Source: Zygnema circumcarinatum (Eukaryota > Streptophyta > Zygnematophyceae > Zygnematales > Zygnemataceae). From it: a stretch of 64,000 nt of DNA. Where the stretch lies: the NCBI GenBank assembly GCA_037447605.1, contig CM074808.1, forward strand, positions 1,467,309-1,531,308, written 5' to 3'. The translations under genes and the position numbers were made by a program. Below, one piece after another: positions 47,947-59,955 of the stretch (positions within the stretch are counted from its first letter, which is position 1; every line of letters starts with the position of its first letter). The notes under the pieces are model-generated. The model did not search any database. It was not told the origin of the DNA and saw only the letters and a list, made by a program, of their open reading frames with translations.

Positions 47947-50900
47947 ATGGCGACCCCGCCTGCTGCTTCTGCTGCAGCTCAGACTGCGGGCAGGAGGGCG
48001 GGCAGGATGAGAGGGCGCATGCGCAGGCGAGTTGCGTTCATCATTCTCGGTTTGACGGTCTGTATTGAGTGCGCGGCGGGGGGAGGGCGGCGTAGGGCGG
48101 ATGAAGGGGAGGGAAGTGATCCCTCCAGGGCTTCACAGCTTCGCAGGGTAAGTGAGCTGGAGGGGAGAGGATCTGAGAGCAGCAGGAGAGACGTTCGGAT
48201 CTCTGCTGTTGAGGAGCTGGCAGTTGGAGACTTCTCTGGAGAAGAAGGGCATTCTGCATGTTCAAATTGTGGGCGGCGACTATTAAACTATCAGAATCGA
48301 CGGCCATGGATTCACTCGCACCGTCTCCGCAAACGCCACGATATTTGCTGGGCGAGGTAATGCCATGAAACTGTTCGCTTGTTTCGAGCCGTGTCCTTTC
48401 TGCTCCGCTATTGATTGGTACGGTTGCCTTTTTAGACATATGATGTTGACAGGAATGCAGCTTTGTGATTTTCATGAAACTTGGTTGCACTTTTTTCCGC
48501 ACCGATTGGAGCTGCTTCTCATCTAATCATGGCCCTGATACGAGACAGCAATCTCACCTGCGTCTTGCAATTTCAAGGAAAGGTATTCAGTTGAATCACT
48601 TAGCTCATTCGTGTGGAAGACTGGTAATCAAAATTCGCACCTTCTTTGTTAATGTTATTCAATCTACTTATCGTTTTTGTTTGTGGATCACTTAACAAAC
48701 ATGACCGCTTATTATCAATTGATGACTTTTGGGCCTGAATCAGGTCAGAAAAGCACCTCTACAACCCTTCTGTCGCAGGCATCAAATCTTCTCCGGCTCT
48801 CGTGGAGAAAATGGCTGGTAGGCCGCCTCTCACCTTACGACAGGACGAGGCTCAAAACTCGGTCAGTTCTTGATAATGATAAGGTGCCATTTCTTGTGTT
48901 TCTTTCTGCAGATGGCATAGTCCAATTGCCGCGAAGAGAAACTGCCTGCTGAATAAGTGTTTAGAGCACCTTTCCAGCCGGTGCAGATAGGGAGGTTACA
49001 CTAAAGGTGCCAACAGATGATCAGCATTGAACTCCTGCAACGAGAAAAAGTAGTTCAGTATCATGATTCACAGCTTCTCTTCGATTTTTATTTTCCAATT
49101 AATGGCTTGGTGACATGACGTTCGTTGGCGATTCATGGAGCTGAGATATAGGTATCTACAAGTGAAACGTAGATTGCACGGTAGGACTTGGGGAATATGA
49201 TCCGTGAGTTCTTACACTCTATAATTCGCTGTGTCAAACGTTTTCAGCATATATTCATCGCTATCGAAAGTGCTGGCAGGGCACTTCGGACTGGGCCTAT
49301 GTCGTTGGTTTATCGCAAGGGGAAACCGCTGCCAACATATCTCGATTAGCAGGTTGCAAATATGCTATGGTCGACCTCAGTGACGGTCTTGGAAACAGGC
49401 TATTGTCATTCGTTTCCATTTTCATTTGGGCTCTACTGACTGACCGAGTGCTTCTAGTATCAAATACTCTTCTCGAGGTGAGCGCTCAAGTCCTCGTATA
49501 ATCTCAACCTGGGTTTTTGCGCCTTTTCACATCCCGCTTTTCTCAGACGGTAAAGTTTCGTCCGAAGGAGAACAGAGCTCTTTCCATCGATGACAGTGAT
49601 GTAGGGCTTGTCTTTCCTTTAATCAAACCTTGTTCTTTTTTGAACAAGGTGAACAAGGTTTTTTTTTTTTTTTTTTTTTTTTTTCTTTTTTCGCGTTATT
49701 CCTCAACCCTGGACTGGTGTGCAGGCGACTCTTTGTGACTTACCAGCTCCGGAAAGTTCTTGGTGGGCGCCAAGCTGGCAGCAATCACCACCTGATGTGC
49801 CTTATGCTCATCTACTCAAGTAAGCCACGCACTAGAGCCAAGGTTTATGCATTTATATCCAAAGTGGTGAATCAGCTCTGAAAGTCACCCAAAATGCTGA
49901 TCTTCTATCTTATTTCACTGTCCCTCGATGTTGGCCAACCATCGCATGGGTACAAGTTAAGTTAGTGGTAGTACCCTGCATCTCCTTGCAGATTGGATAA
50001 TGTGACCAAGTTGGAGCCTTCAAAGGAGGGGGCAATTCACGTCGCTTGGGTGGAAGTCAGTCATCGTCACGAGTACTCAGATGGGCCTGCTTTTTTTTGT
50101 GAAGAAACGCAGAAGGCTCTTCAAGAGCATGTTAAAACAGTGACTATTCAGAGCAACCAGTTTTTTGCAGCGGGTCTCTGGTTTGTGCCCTCCATGGCGG
50201 ATGAGCTTTTGCGCCTCTTTCCTGACAGGTATTTGCTCTGTGCTGAGCCCATTGTGCTTACTTGATCAAAACGTTCGAGCTTGCAAGCTCGTCTCACTTA
50301 ATTCACTGTCCAGAGTACACTTCATTCTGAGGGGAGAATGCTGAACCCCTCTCTGTGTTTGTTGCTCTGAATTCCTTCCCTCAGACGGTGCATGGCAGGA
50401 TGTTGTTTCGACATGTGGCACGTTACATTCTGAACCCCAACAATATCATATGGGACCGCATCACCAGGATGTTTCGCAATGACTATGGGGATGCTCAGGA
50501 GCGAGTTGGCATGCAGGTATTTTGTCTATTAACTTTGTTCCTTTCAGTGGTATGATTGTCCAAACGGCGGGGGGATGCTGGATGTAGTGATCAAGTATTA
50601 GAAGTCACTTCCCGTTTTGCTTACAGCTGTGATTTCCTTTCTTCAGGTCAAGCTTATGTCCGATGCATATTTTTTTGGCATTTGATACCTTCTTCTTCTT
50701 CTTTCCTTACGAGTCGCCTCCTTTGTCATGTTTTGTGTTCAGATCCGAACTCGGTTAGAAGATGACACCGGGGTTCCGCCAGTGGTGTTGGACTGCGCAG
50801 TCAATGTCTCGAGAGTATTGCCTCCTCCGAGTCTATCCGGCATGTGGGCCCGCGAACTGGATCAAGCAAATCAGCGGAATTCAAAAGTGGTTGCTGCTTA

Positions 50901-52717
50901 TCTCAAGTAAGTCTGCGAACCTTCGACGCATTTACATCCGGCTTAGTTAATCACTTAGTTAGTTAGTTAGTTGGTTGGTCAGCTAGCTGGTTAGTTAGTT
51001 AGTTAGTTAGTTAGTTGGTTGGTTTAGTGTCGGGGCAAGCCCTGATTGCTAAGCAAGCAAGCGCTCTCAAAGCTTTGATGTAAGCCGCTTTCTTGAAGCC
51101 ACCAACAGCTTCCTGAGTCTGCAAGTTCAAGGGAGCGTTTTCTGTCATAATCGATTGACTCTGAACTGCACTTTGCTTGTGTGAGCTCTTTCATGTACGG
51201 CCTCTAAAGGACGCTCTGACTGGTTGTAGGCATAATGAGCCCAAAATGGCAGCAGTGTTCATCGCCTCCCTTAATGGCAGCCATGCAAACTACCTTCGTC
51301 AGGTATACCGTGAGGGCCCTTCTCCAGATGGAACATATGTGGTGGTCCGCACAGAGACCGCAGACTCGTCTCAGGATGACAGTATAGAACAAGCACAGCG
51401 TGCATATGCGGAAATATGGCTGCTCAGCCTCAGGTAACCTCCATGGCCTTTGTGTGATCAGTCATCCGCATATCCGCCAAACCCATGTCGCAAACTTAAG
51501 GTCTACATGGGGGAATGTGATTACATGATCTAGAAGTCTGTTTTCCACACTTCAAACTGTGGAATGAAACATCGACTGGTTGTAACTTAGGATGTTCCGC
51601 TTAAAAGTGTTTGGGCTGAGGCAGAGGTATTGAAGGGAGGTTTAGGAAGTAGCTTCGTCGCGTTATTCTAAAATCAAATTGTGTGTACTTTTTACTACCA
51701 CTTAAGGAGATGGGGAATGGGAGCATTAGGTTACATCAGACGACTGTGCCTAATTCGTGTGACAATATATCTCTCATTCCTGAATGTGTGCAGCGATAAA
51801 CTTCTTGTGAGTGCAGCATCCACCTTTGGATACGTTGCAGCGGGTTTAGGCGGCCATTACACATATATGCTTGACATCCAAAACTGGAATGCAGGACGGT
51901 TTTATGCACAGAACAGGTGGGCCCGTCGGCCTGCTGACAGCAGTGCTCTGTGATAGGATCCGTCATTACGTAATGGTTTTTGCAATACTGTGACGTGAAG
52001 GTGCTTGCAACAGCATCTGCTTACCACTTCTCCTCAATTTTCCTTCTCCTGTTGGGTTGGCTTCTTACCTGAAGCAGGGCTTCCTGCTTCAAGCTTGTTG
52101 GCCCGGACCCTTGTTACCACTATCCTCCCCATATTCTGCAGTGCAGGTGAGATGTTTTGTCAAAGCGTGTTCTTGAGTTGGAACTTTTGAAACGTCATCT
52201 TGTGTCTTGTTACTTCTGAAAAATCCAGCCATCTTGTAACGATGCGTGCCATAAGTTATGTATCAGATATTGTTGCTTACATTTCTGCACCGGGAAGCTC
52301 CCTCCTCGTTTTGCCTTTTCTCGTCTTTCTTATTTCCTTCTCTTGTTCATTGCTCCTATCGTGACCTGCGGAAGCTTCGGACCTTTGAATTGCAGGAAAC
52401 CACTCACTCTTCGCGAAAGTTTTTTTTCCAAGTTTGAGCCGCTGGCAACGCATCCCTTCGTGCAGAAATGCCCTGACATGGCGCAGGGCATAGTGATAGT
52501 TCCTGAGGATGAAGGTAGAGGTAAATTCGATTGCACTCGTCCCGACCATTGTGCGTCGGTGAACGTCTGTTTTCAGTCACCAATTGCTCCGTTTCACTCC
52601 TTTGTTGCAACAGTACATGATCTCTCTGCAGAAGTCAACAATTCAGTTACTAATGCTAACCTTTTTGTCCCCGTGGCGCGCAGGGATTGGCCCAGGGCCC
52701 TGAGGGCTGCTCCTTGA
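47947..52717 (+). CDS. GT37 fucosyltransferase (xyloglucan fucosyltransferase family)
   Basis: Golgi type II enzyme family that moves fucose from GDP-fucose to cell-wall glycans. Exons: 47947-48356, 48744-48865, 49248-49477, 49725-49819, 49992-50228 (or 50253), 50385-50516, 50743-50906, 51230-51433, 51794-51916, 52396-52717. The N-terminus has an Arg-rich tail and a signal anchor (VAFIILGLTVCIECAAGG, about residues 29-46). GT37 landmarks: EKHLYNPSVAG, YRKCWQGTSDW, VDLSDGLGNRLLSFVSIFIW (GDP-fucose site), LWFVPSM, LFPDR, VARYILNPNNIIWDRI, VGMQIRTRLEDDTG, YAEIWLLSLRSDKLLVSAAS, TFGYVAAGLGG. The exon 5/6 join is out of frame with the best donor (50228). The 3' end is uncertain: translation runs to 52717, or a donor at GAAG|GTAGAG may splice onward. 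Acceptor specificity cannot be told from sequence. Confidence 0.88.
50943..51026 (+). repeat. (TTAG)n microsatellite
   Basis: Interrupted TTAG/TTGG tetramers in a GT37 intron, about 20 units. Confidence 0.9.
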
Positions 52718-54299
52718 ACCCTGTGAAAGGAGCTGAAAGATCCTCACGACGTCTCCAGGAGGTGCACGGAACAGAGCTCGCAGAGAGCATGAAGCGGCAG
52801 GCGAGCAGGCGGACGCCATGGCGAGCTTTTCCTTCCTGGAATGAGCGAAGTCCGCATGAGCACAGGAACGAGTCATGAGCTTCAGCATGAACATTATTAG
52901 TAGTGTTACGGCACACACCTTCAGAATTCCGGCATTTGTGCTGACGTGACGCATGTTTCCCCAGCTTTTTGTGTAAAAACGCAGCGGCGATGGCACCAAA
53001 AGTATTGAGTTGCTGTCTTGGACACGACTCGTGCGTTGAGTCGCAACAAATTGGTCAGCGCTTTGAGAGTTTTAGGTGGTCGTAATGTGGAGAGGAGACT
53101 GCCTCCTTCATGTGGGGTTCCTATGAAGAAAGGGCGGGGGAAGTCTCACTTAAGGGAGGGCGTTGATTGTAGGGACAGAGGAGGGAGGTAGAAGGTGCAT
53201 TTCTGCGCTCAGTTTTTTCTTGCTAAGCAAGTTGAGAAGGACAACATGGACAGCCTTCCCACCCATTTTTGTTCCGGGTGGCGAAAGGCTACCGTTACGT
53301 GTACTTCCCTCAGGATGAAAACAAAACATTTTGGGATTGATTGTAGTCCCGGCGATATCGTCAAGTCGTGGCCACATAGAAAATTACAGTTCGGCCTCAG
53401 ACCCGACTCGTACAGATACATAGTGTGGCAACGGCACAGTATGCGAATCCGTCCGCCTGTCACTTTTTTCTCCGTTTTGCAATTTTTTTGCCATCGATGT
53501 TTTATTTTGCAATTGCTCTGGTGGGGACCGATGCCATGTTTGCAATCTACCTTCAGTTACGTCATAAATGCCCATCACGGAGGGCATCTTAAGTTAATGA
53601 GTGGAACATCTCGATGCTCTACCTAATGCATCAATTCATTGCACCTTACGACCAGCACCAAGATCCCAAGAAATGTAAATTTTGGCTGTTGGGTGTTTGA
53701 TCCCTGCATGCTATTCGCTCCTTGAGTAAAGGAGAGGGAGGGTAGCGATGGGAGAGGTCCGAGGGAAGAAAGATGAGAGCAAAGGCGATGCATAGGAGGA
53801 GAGAAACAACCCTCATGTTGAGCACTCGAGACTCTCGCAAGCAAACAAAGGCAGACTCTCCCAGCAAACAGAGGCCATAATCACTTTAATCCCCGAAGGA
53901 CGATAGAACTTTTCTTGAAGCGAGTAGGCCCTCCGAATGGAACCACGAGAAGGCAAAATGATTTGAGTTGAGTGAATACGTTTGACTCTCCCTGAAGAGG
54001 CAACCGACGAAACCTAGGAGCCATTGGCAAGATATGGACATAAAGTGAAATGAATAATTCCGCGCCTTCGAACTCGATCCTCCAAAACAATCCCTGACTC
54101 CCTCCTCCCCTCCCCTCCTTCGGGTTTATTGCCTAAATCATATCTCTACCTCCTTTCGTTGTCTCCCATACGTGAAAACATCGACCCAACGCGACACCCC
54201 TTCGCCCACCGGCTTTCCTTCAATGTCTTCTTACAAGAATTCGCTCTCTACTCTTCAAATCCCCCCTAAAGAATGAGCCCTCCTCCCCAACTTGCTAGA
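52718..54299. other. Convergent spacer, GT37 and ANKRD13-like 3' ends
   Basis: No gene firmly supported. A minus-strand frame from an ATG at 53816 starts with a signal-peptide-like stretch (MRVVSLLLCIAFALIFLPSD) but ends after about 56 residues; it may be a small secreted peptide or chance. CT-rich sequence dominates 54090-54300. Confidence 0.4.
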
Positions 54300-55431
54300 T
54301 CAGATGAGCTCTCCTTTCTCCTCTCCCTTGGTCACAGCTCCGCTGCTGCTACCGGAACTCTCCTTCTTCTTCACTCCTCCCGCCTTACTCTTCGCCTTAG
54401 CTCTCGCCTTCCTCCTCTTCTCTCTCTCCCTCTTCTTCCTTTCATGCAAGTCTATCCACCGATAATCCTCCGGAACCTTGAAGGGATCCTCTGCCCATCT
54501 ATTTGGATGATCTACCTCCTCTACCTCCCCTCCTACAACTTCCTCTCCCTTCCCGGGGCTCTCATTTCTGCTCTTCCCTCTCACCCAAGACAGCCAGCTT
54601 CCCCTCTTATTCGTGTCACTCTCTCTCTCTGGACTACCTGTGGGAGTGTGGAACTCCTCTCCTTCCTCCTCTCCCTCCTCCCTACTCTCCTTTGCTGGTG
54701 GGAAGAACTCCTCAAAGCAGGAGAAAGTGACAGAGACTCGGATGGTCGGGATGATGGGGATCGCTACCTGTGTAGAAAAAACAAGAATTCAGTTGAAATT
54801 TCAATTTCAACTTCAGTCGCAGTTTCCACCTTCGTAGGTTCTGCCAATAGCCCTAAAAACAGCAGGAAATTTAAGGGTGCCTTCATGGGCTCCACGGAGG
54901 AAACTCCATTCCAAAAAGCTAGGTAGGAGAGGAGTATAGGGAGCGGGAGAGGGGGTGCAGAGAGAGCGGGAGAGGGGCGAAGAAGAGGAAAAGGAGGAGA
55001 GATAGTGGAAGAGAGAGGAGGGCGGGGTGGAGGGAGGGGGGGGGCGGGGGAGGTGGGGCGAGGGAGGTGGGGGGATAGAGAGGGGGCGGGGAGGGGGGGG
55101 GAGAGGGGGAGAATGGGGAAAAGAGAGGGAGGGGGGAGGCAGGGGGGCGGGAGAGAGGGAAAGGGAGGGGGGGAGGGAGATCGAGAGAGAGAGAGAGAGA
55201 GAAAGAGAGAGCGAGAGAGAGAGCGAGAGAGAGAGAGAGGAGGGCGGGGGGGTGAGAAGGGGGGAAAGCACAGAGTTGGGGGGCGGCAAAGAGAAAAAGG
55301 GAGAGAGCGGCAGGAGGGAAGGGGGGGAAACAGGGCGAGGAGGGAAGGCAAAGAGAGCGAGAGCGAGAAAGAGGGACATGCGAGGGGAGGTGGGAGGGGG
55401 AAGAAGGAGAGGGAGAGAGAGAAAGAGAGGC

Positions 55432-55467
<36 letters not shown>

Positions 55468-58403
55468 GCCGCACCTTCACAGGGACCATGCCCGCCGGCA
55501 ATTTGGTCATGAGCAGCTCCTTGACGCGGCGCACTGCCTTCACGCGATTGGCGAGGAGGTCGAGCAGCGGCATGAGCTCCTTCATGTCAAGGGGAAACTC
55601 CTCCGTTAGCCACAGCATGGGTTTCAGTCCCTTCTTGAACTCGTTCTCTTCCTTCTTCTCAAACCCATCTGTGCTCCTCTTCTTGGCTTTCCCGCGGCCC
55701 TTATCCTCTCCGTCCCCCTCCTGCCGGCCTGCTCCTCTCAAGTTCCTTCTCTCTTCCTCTCTCGCTCGCTTCCCCTCCCCTCCCTCCCACTCTTTCTCCA
55801 CTCCCACTCCTCCCGTCTCCTCCGAGCGTTCCGTCCCTCCCCAACTCATCCGATACCTTCTCCCTTTCGCTCGGTATTCCTCCTTCTCTGCCTTGTAATC
55901 CTTCTCTCCTACCCCCTCTCTCATCGGTTGTCTCCCACCAAACCAACCCTCTCTCTTCAAACCATGCTCTCTCCCTCTCCCTTCGCTATCCTCTCCCAAC
56001 CCCATCTCCCCACTGAAAACTTTACCTACAGTCGGCCCCACAGAAGGGCTGCTCTTAAACCCCGTCCCCCCCTTACTCCTCACATCTGGAGAGCTGCAGC
56101 CCTCTCCTCTGTCCTCTCCCACTCTCAACCTCCTCATGGAATCATCCAAACTCCCTCTCTCCTCCCCATTCACCTCTCTCCCACCTCCCTCCTCATACTC
56201 CTTCCCTTCCGCCAAAGCATCCTCCAGCTGCCTCCTCTCATCCTCTGTCAAAATGTCCTCCAACTCCATTTGAGAGCTATCATTTTCGTCTTCTGCATCC
56301 TCTCCCTCCCTCCCCTCCTCCTTTTCCAACAGCCCCACTTCATGTGCTCTCCCGTTGCTTCCTTCAGTGCTCCTTCCTCCCGCTCTCCCTCTACTCCTCC
56401 CTCCTCCCTCTTCTTCTTTCCCCCCAAAAAGCTCGTCATCTGTCATAGCTCCGGGAACTTGCCTTGACTTAAACTTCAGTTGAACATTCTGCATTTCGTA
56501 TATTCTTGATCGGTATCCCCCAACTGACTCCGTTCTTGCGTGCCCTCTCCACGAGGTTTGCGGCACAACCAAAGCTCCCGAAACATCGATTCCTGCCCTG
56601 TAAACATTTGTTTGAAAAAAGGATTTTACATCTGAAGCAATTTCTGCCTCCGTGGGTTCAACTCCCGCGCCTTCGAGAGCATCAAAACTTTCTTTTTTTT
56701 CGTGATTTAGCATTATGATGGTTCCCGGCCTTACTTTCCGATCTCCAATTTCGCTCCCATCGCCGAAAAAGACCAGACTCTGATTTTTCCTTTTTATTCT
56801 GAAACAAGCAGCAAAGGGGGGTTGGATGACAGGTGAGCATCCAAGCGGGGCTCCTTTTGCAGTTAAGAAACTAAAAAATTCAAACGGTAACTGTTTCAGA
56901 GAAGTAGGTTGTAAAGGTTTCTCTCTTGCCCCTTAGGGATTTTCTAGAGCGTCAAGTATTTTGAGAGTCTAATACAGTTGGAGGACAGAATGGGAGTGAG
57001 AGAGGTTGGGAGAGAGAAAGAGAGAGAGAGAGAGATGAATGGCATTTAGTCTTTGCTACACCTTCCAAACTACCAATTAAAGTGGAGCTAGCATCTATAC
57101 TTTCCCAGTCCCTTTATAAATCAACTCAACCAATCCAAAACCACGAAGCACATATGAAAAAAGAGGACATATGGGAGGACTTAATTTCACATGCTTGAAA
57201 TAGATGTGTACAAATGCACATAACCTGCAATCCAAAGTTTGATAAATTTAATAAAGTCGCACACCAATGTGTCTTAGAAAAAAATTGGTGAATTTGATAA
57301 AGTCACACACCTTAAGCCGTCGAAACCCGCTAGAGTCATATCTGCTCTTAAACAAGACCCCTTCTTCCAGATTCTATATGTGTCAGATGGAGCAATTCGT
57401 GCAATGAAGGGAATAACTGAGCTTTCAAAGCTCCATGTGAGTTCCATATAGAAGTTCCGCATGCGCTTCATTATCGCCGAGAGAGCGGGAAGGCGCCGCA
57501 TGTATTTGGCCCATGTCAAGACCTAAAGGGAAGAGGAAACAGCAAAGTTCTTACATTTGTTCAGTGCGTTTAATTGCTGGAATTTTGGCTGAAAATAGGT
57601 TATAAATTGTTTGAAGAATAGCACAACACAGGGAAGGCTTGAGCACTGCGCAGGTACTTATGTTTTAGGTTAAGCGGAGCTACTGCACATACCTGATACC
57701 TGCGCAGAATGATGGAAGTGAGAACTTCATCTCGCAAGCACACTGCTTCCTGAAGCGGAGTCCACCCTCCAGCGTTCTGCTTGACAGTGGATAAAGAATA
57801 GGTTAAGCCATTACAGCTACGTCGGACGTTTGCAGAGATGCGAGAGAGTTCCATGACTCTCATGACTACATTCCCCAGAAGACAATGTATTTAGCGAAAA
57901 CGACAGACTTAGTCTACGCCTTTCGCGCACGAAAAGGTGAGGGGGGAGTGTTGGGGTGGGATAGTTAGTTGCGAGGAGGGGGGGGGGGGGAAGAGGCGGG
58001 GTGGAAGATAGAAAGTGAGAGGTGCAGGAGAAGACATAGAAAGCGAGCTGCTGCATCCCGTGCTGACCCCTATCTCTCTCACCTGCAAGTTGAGGTCCGC
58101 CCCGGCCGCCATGAGCATGTCCACAGCGAGCGCGTCCCTGAGTCGCACCGCGAGGCAGAGAGGCGACTCCTTGAGGGGGACGTCGCGGCAGTCGAGGACG
58201 GCGCTCGCCCTCACAGCGAGCTCCTCCGCGACCACCGACTCCTCCTCTGTCTGAATGCTGCCGGCGGCCGCGGGCGGAGGGAGGGCCTCCAGGATGCAGC
58301 GGAGGGCGGCATGGTCGCCGCTGAGTATGGCGAGGTGGATGGGGCTGTGGGAGTACTGCTTCGCGGTTTCGAGGGAGGGGGGGGGAGGGGGAGGAGAGGC
58401 CAT
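54300..58403 (-). CDS. Ankyrin-repeat/GPCR-chaperone (ANKRD13-like) protein
   Basis: Five exons in phase: 58403-58083, 57776-57693, 57522-57311, 56798-55475, 54767-54300, giving 802 residues. Ankyrin repeats: HSPIHLAILSGDHAALRCIL (about residues 19-38), KESPLCLAVRLRDALAVDML, then GGWTPLQEAVCLRDEVLTSI in exon 2. The GPCR-chaperone region (PF11904) follows: KYMRRLPALSAIMKRMRNFY, MELTWSFESSVIPF, PSDTYRIWKKG, SLVFFGDG, then after a Glu/Gly-rich insertion KKGLKPMLWLTEEFPLDMKE, LLDLLANRVKAVRRVKELL and VAIPIIPTIRVSVTF. The C-terminus carries DPFKVPEDYRWIDLHERKK and a Lys-rich tail, as in plant relatives. Animal homologues bind ubiquitinated membrane proteins; the plant role is not established. The coding exon 4 insertion (about residues 270-440) is low complexity. 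Intron 4 and the upstream region are extreme polypurine/polypyrimidine DNA. Confidence 0.92.
54905..55467 (+). repeat. Polypurine low-complexity tract in ANKRD13-like intron 4
   Basis: About 560 bases of almost pure G/A on the plus strand, including GAGAGA runs at 55175-55245 and 55437-55464 and many GGGGGG runs. The coding strand is therefore C/T-rich right after the exon 4 donor. Confidence 0.93.
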
Positions 58404-59117
58404 GGTGGAGCGCGGGAGGGGGGAGGGGAGAGGGAGAGGGAGAGAGGAAGGGAGGAGGGAGGAGGAGGAGGGAGGAGGGAGGAGGGGAGGAGAGGAGGGA
58501 GGAGGGAGGAGGGAGGGAGGGAGGAGGGAGGAGGAGGAGGGAGGAGGGAGGAGGGAGGAGGGAGGAGGGAGGAGGGAGGAGGGAGGAGGGAGGAGGGAGG
58601 AGGGAGGAGGGAGGAGGGAGGAGGGAGGAGGGGGGAGGGAGGAGGAGGGAGGGAGGAGGGAGGAGGGAGGAGGAGGAGGGAGGAGGGAGGAGGGAGGAGG
58701 GAGGAGGGAGGAGGGAGGAGGGAGGAGGGAGGGAGGAGGGAGGAGGGAGGAGGGAGGAGGAGGAGGGAGAGGGAGGAGGAAGGAGGGAGGAGGGAGGGAG
58801 GAAGGAGGGAGGAGGGAGGAGGGAGGAGGGAGGAGGGGGAAGGGAGGGAGGGAGGAGGGAGGAGGGAGGAGGGAGGAGGGAGGAGGGAGGAGGGAGGAGG
58901 GAGGAGGGAGGAGGGAGGAGGGAGAGGAGGGAGGAGGGAGGAGGGAGGAGGGGGAAGGGAGGGAGGGAGGAGGGAGGAGGGAGGAGGGAGGAGGGAGGGG
59001 GAGGAAGGGAGGGAGGGAGGGAGGTGGGAGGGAGGGAGGGAGGTGGGAGGGGGAGAGGAGGGATGGAAGGAGGGAGGGGGGAGAGTAGGGAGAGAGGGAG
59101 GAAGTGGGGGAGGGAGG
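58404..59117 (+). repeat. (GGAGGGA)n polypurine tract upstream of ANKRD13-like start codon
   Basis: About 710 bases made largely of GGAGGGA/GGAGGA units on the plus strand, abutting the ATG at 58403; purine content is nearly total. On the gene's sense strand it is (TCCCTCC)n. Confidence 0.95.
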
Positions 59118-59401
59118 GACGCGTGGCAGTCGTCCGGCGTTTCGGGGTCCGCTCGTCGCCCTAAAACCGGTCCGTACATGTTTCGTACTGTCTGGACTGT
59201 ACGAATAGTCGGTGAGCGTACGGCGGACCGCCCCCAGCAGCCACCTCCCGCCACGTGGCGGCCGTCCGGGTCCGGTACAGCTGGCCTGGCCTGCATGCAT
59301 GCAACCGCCGCCGTCCGCTGGCGGCGGAGGGGAGGAAATCGGAGAGGGAGGGAGGGAGTGAGGGAGAGTGGCGGCGGGAAGGTGGGGCTGCAGGGCTTAA
59401 G

Positions 59402-59404
<3 letters not shown>

Positions 59405-59471
<67 letters not shown>

Positions 59472-59472
59472 G
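59405..59472 (+). repeat. (GA)n microsatellite
   Basis: About 34 GA units with one or two interruptions. Confidence 0.95.
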
Positions 59473-59811
59473 AGAGAATTTTTTCAAGCGGTGTTAGTTT
59501 CTGAATAAAAATTGGGAAAAAAAGTGTAGTTTTACTTATTTGTTTCTTTCTTAGTTTCACTATCTCTCTGGCTCGCTCGCTCTTAGAAAGAATTCCCTTG
59601 TCGTAGCAGCTCTCGCTCCTTTCCTCCTCTCCCACCCGCCTCTCCCGCCTCCTCCTCGGCCTCTCCCAGCTCTCGCTTCTACCTCTCGCCAGTTGTCACT
59701 GAACCCTCCTCCCTCTCCCTCGCCTGCTCTCATCTCTCCCTCTCCCTCGCCCTCTCCCCCCTCCTTCTGCTGGATTTCTTCTACTCCACTCCGGCCGTCA
59801 CACTGGTCTGC

Positions 59812-59955
59812 GCCAGCGCAGGCCCATATTTACGAGTTTGGGGGGTTTAGCCCCCTTGAGAATTTGAAATTCATTTTTTTTCTATTTTCTTTTATGTATT
59901 TTATGCTGCGAGAGGGCTTAGCCCCCCCTCAGCAAAATTCCTGGATGCGCCACTG
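59812..59955. mobile_element. Possible short non-autonomous transposon remnant
   Basis: The right edge reads CAAAATTCCTGGATGCGCCA then CTG, resembling the end sequence (CAGTGGCGxATCCAGG in reverse) of many hAT-like plant elements. Inside are two TTAGCCCCC words in the same orientation flanking an AT-rich centre. The left edge is degenerate and no target-site duplication is clear. Confidence 0.35.

Noticed and set aside
54764..55474. Pro/Ser/Leu-rich extension of the ANKRD13-like exon 4 frame
   Set aside because: It translates the CT-rich intron 4; a GT donor at 55474 and the VAIPIIPTIRV continuation in exon 5 (from 54767) show it is spliced out.
57909..59635. Very long open frames on both strands across the GGAGGGA tract
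   Set aside because: They arise because the repeat lacks stop codons in most frames; the products are pure Pro/Ser/Leu or Gly/Arg/Glu repeats.
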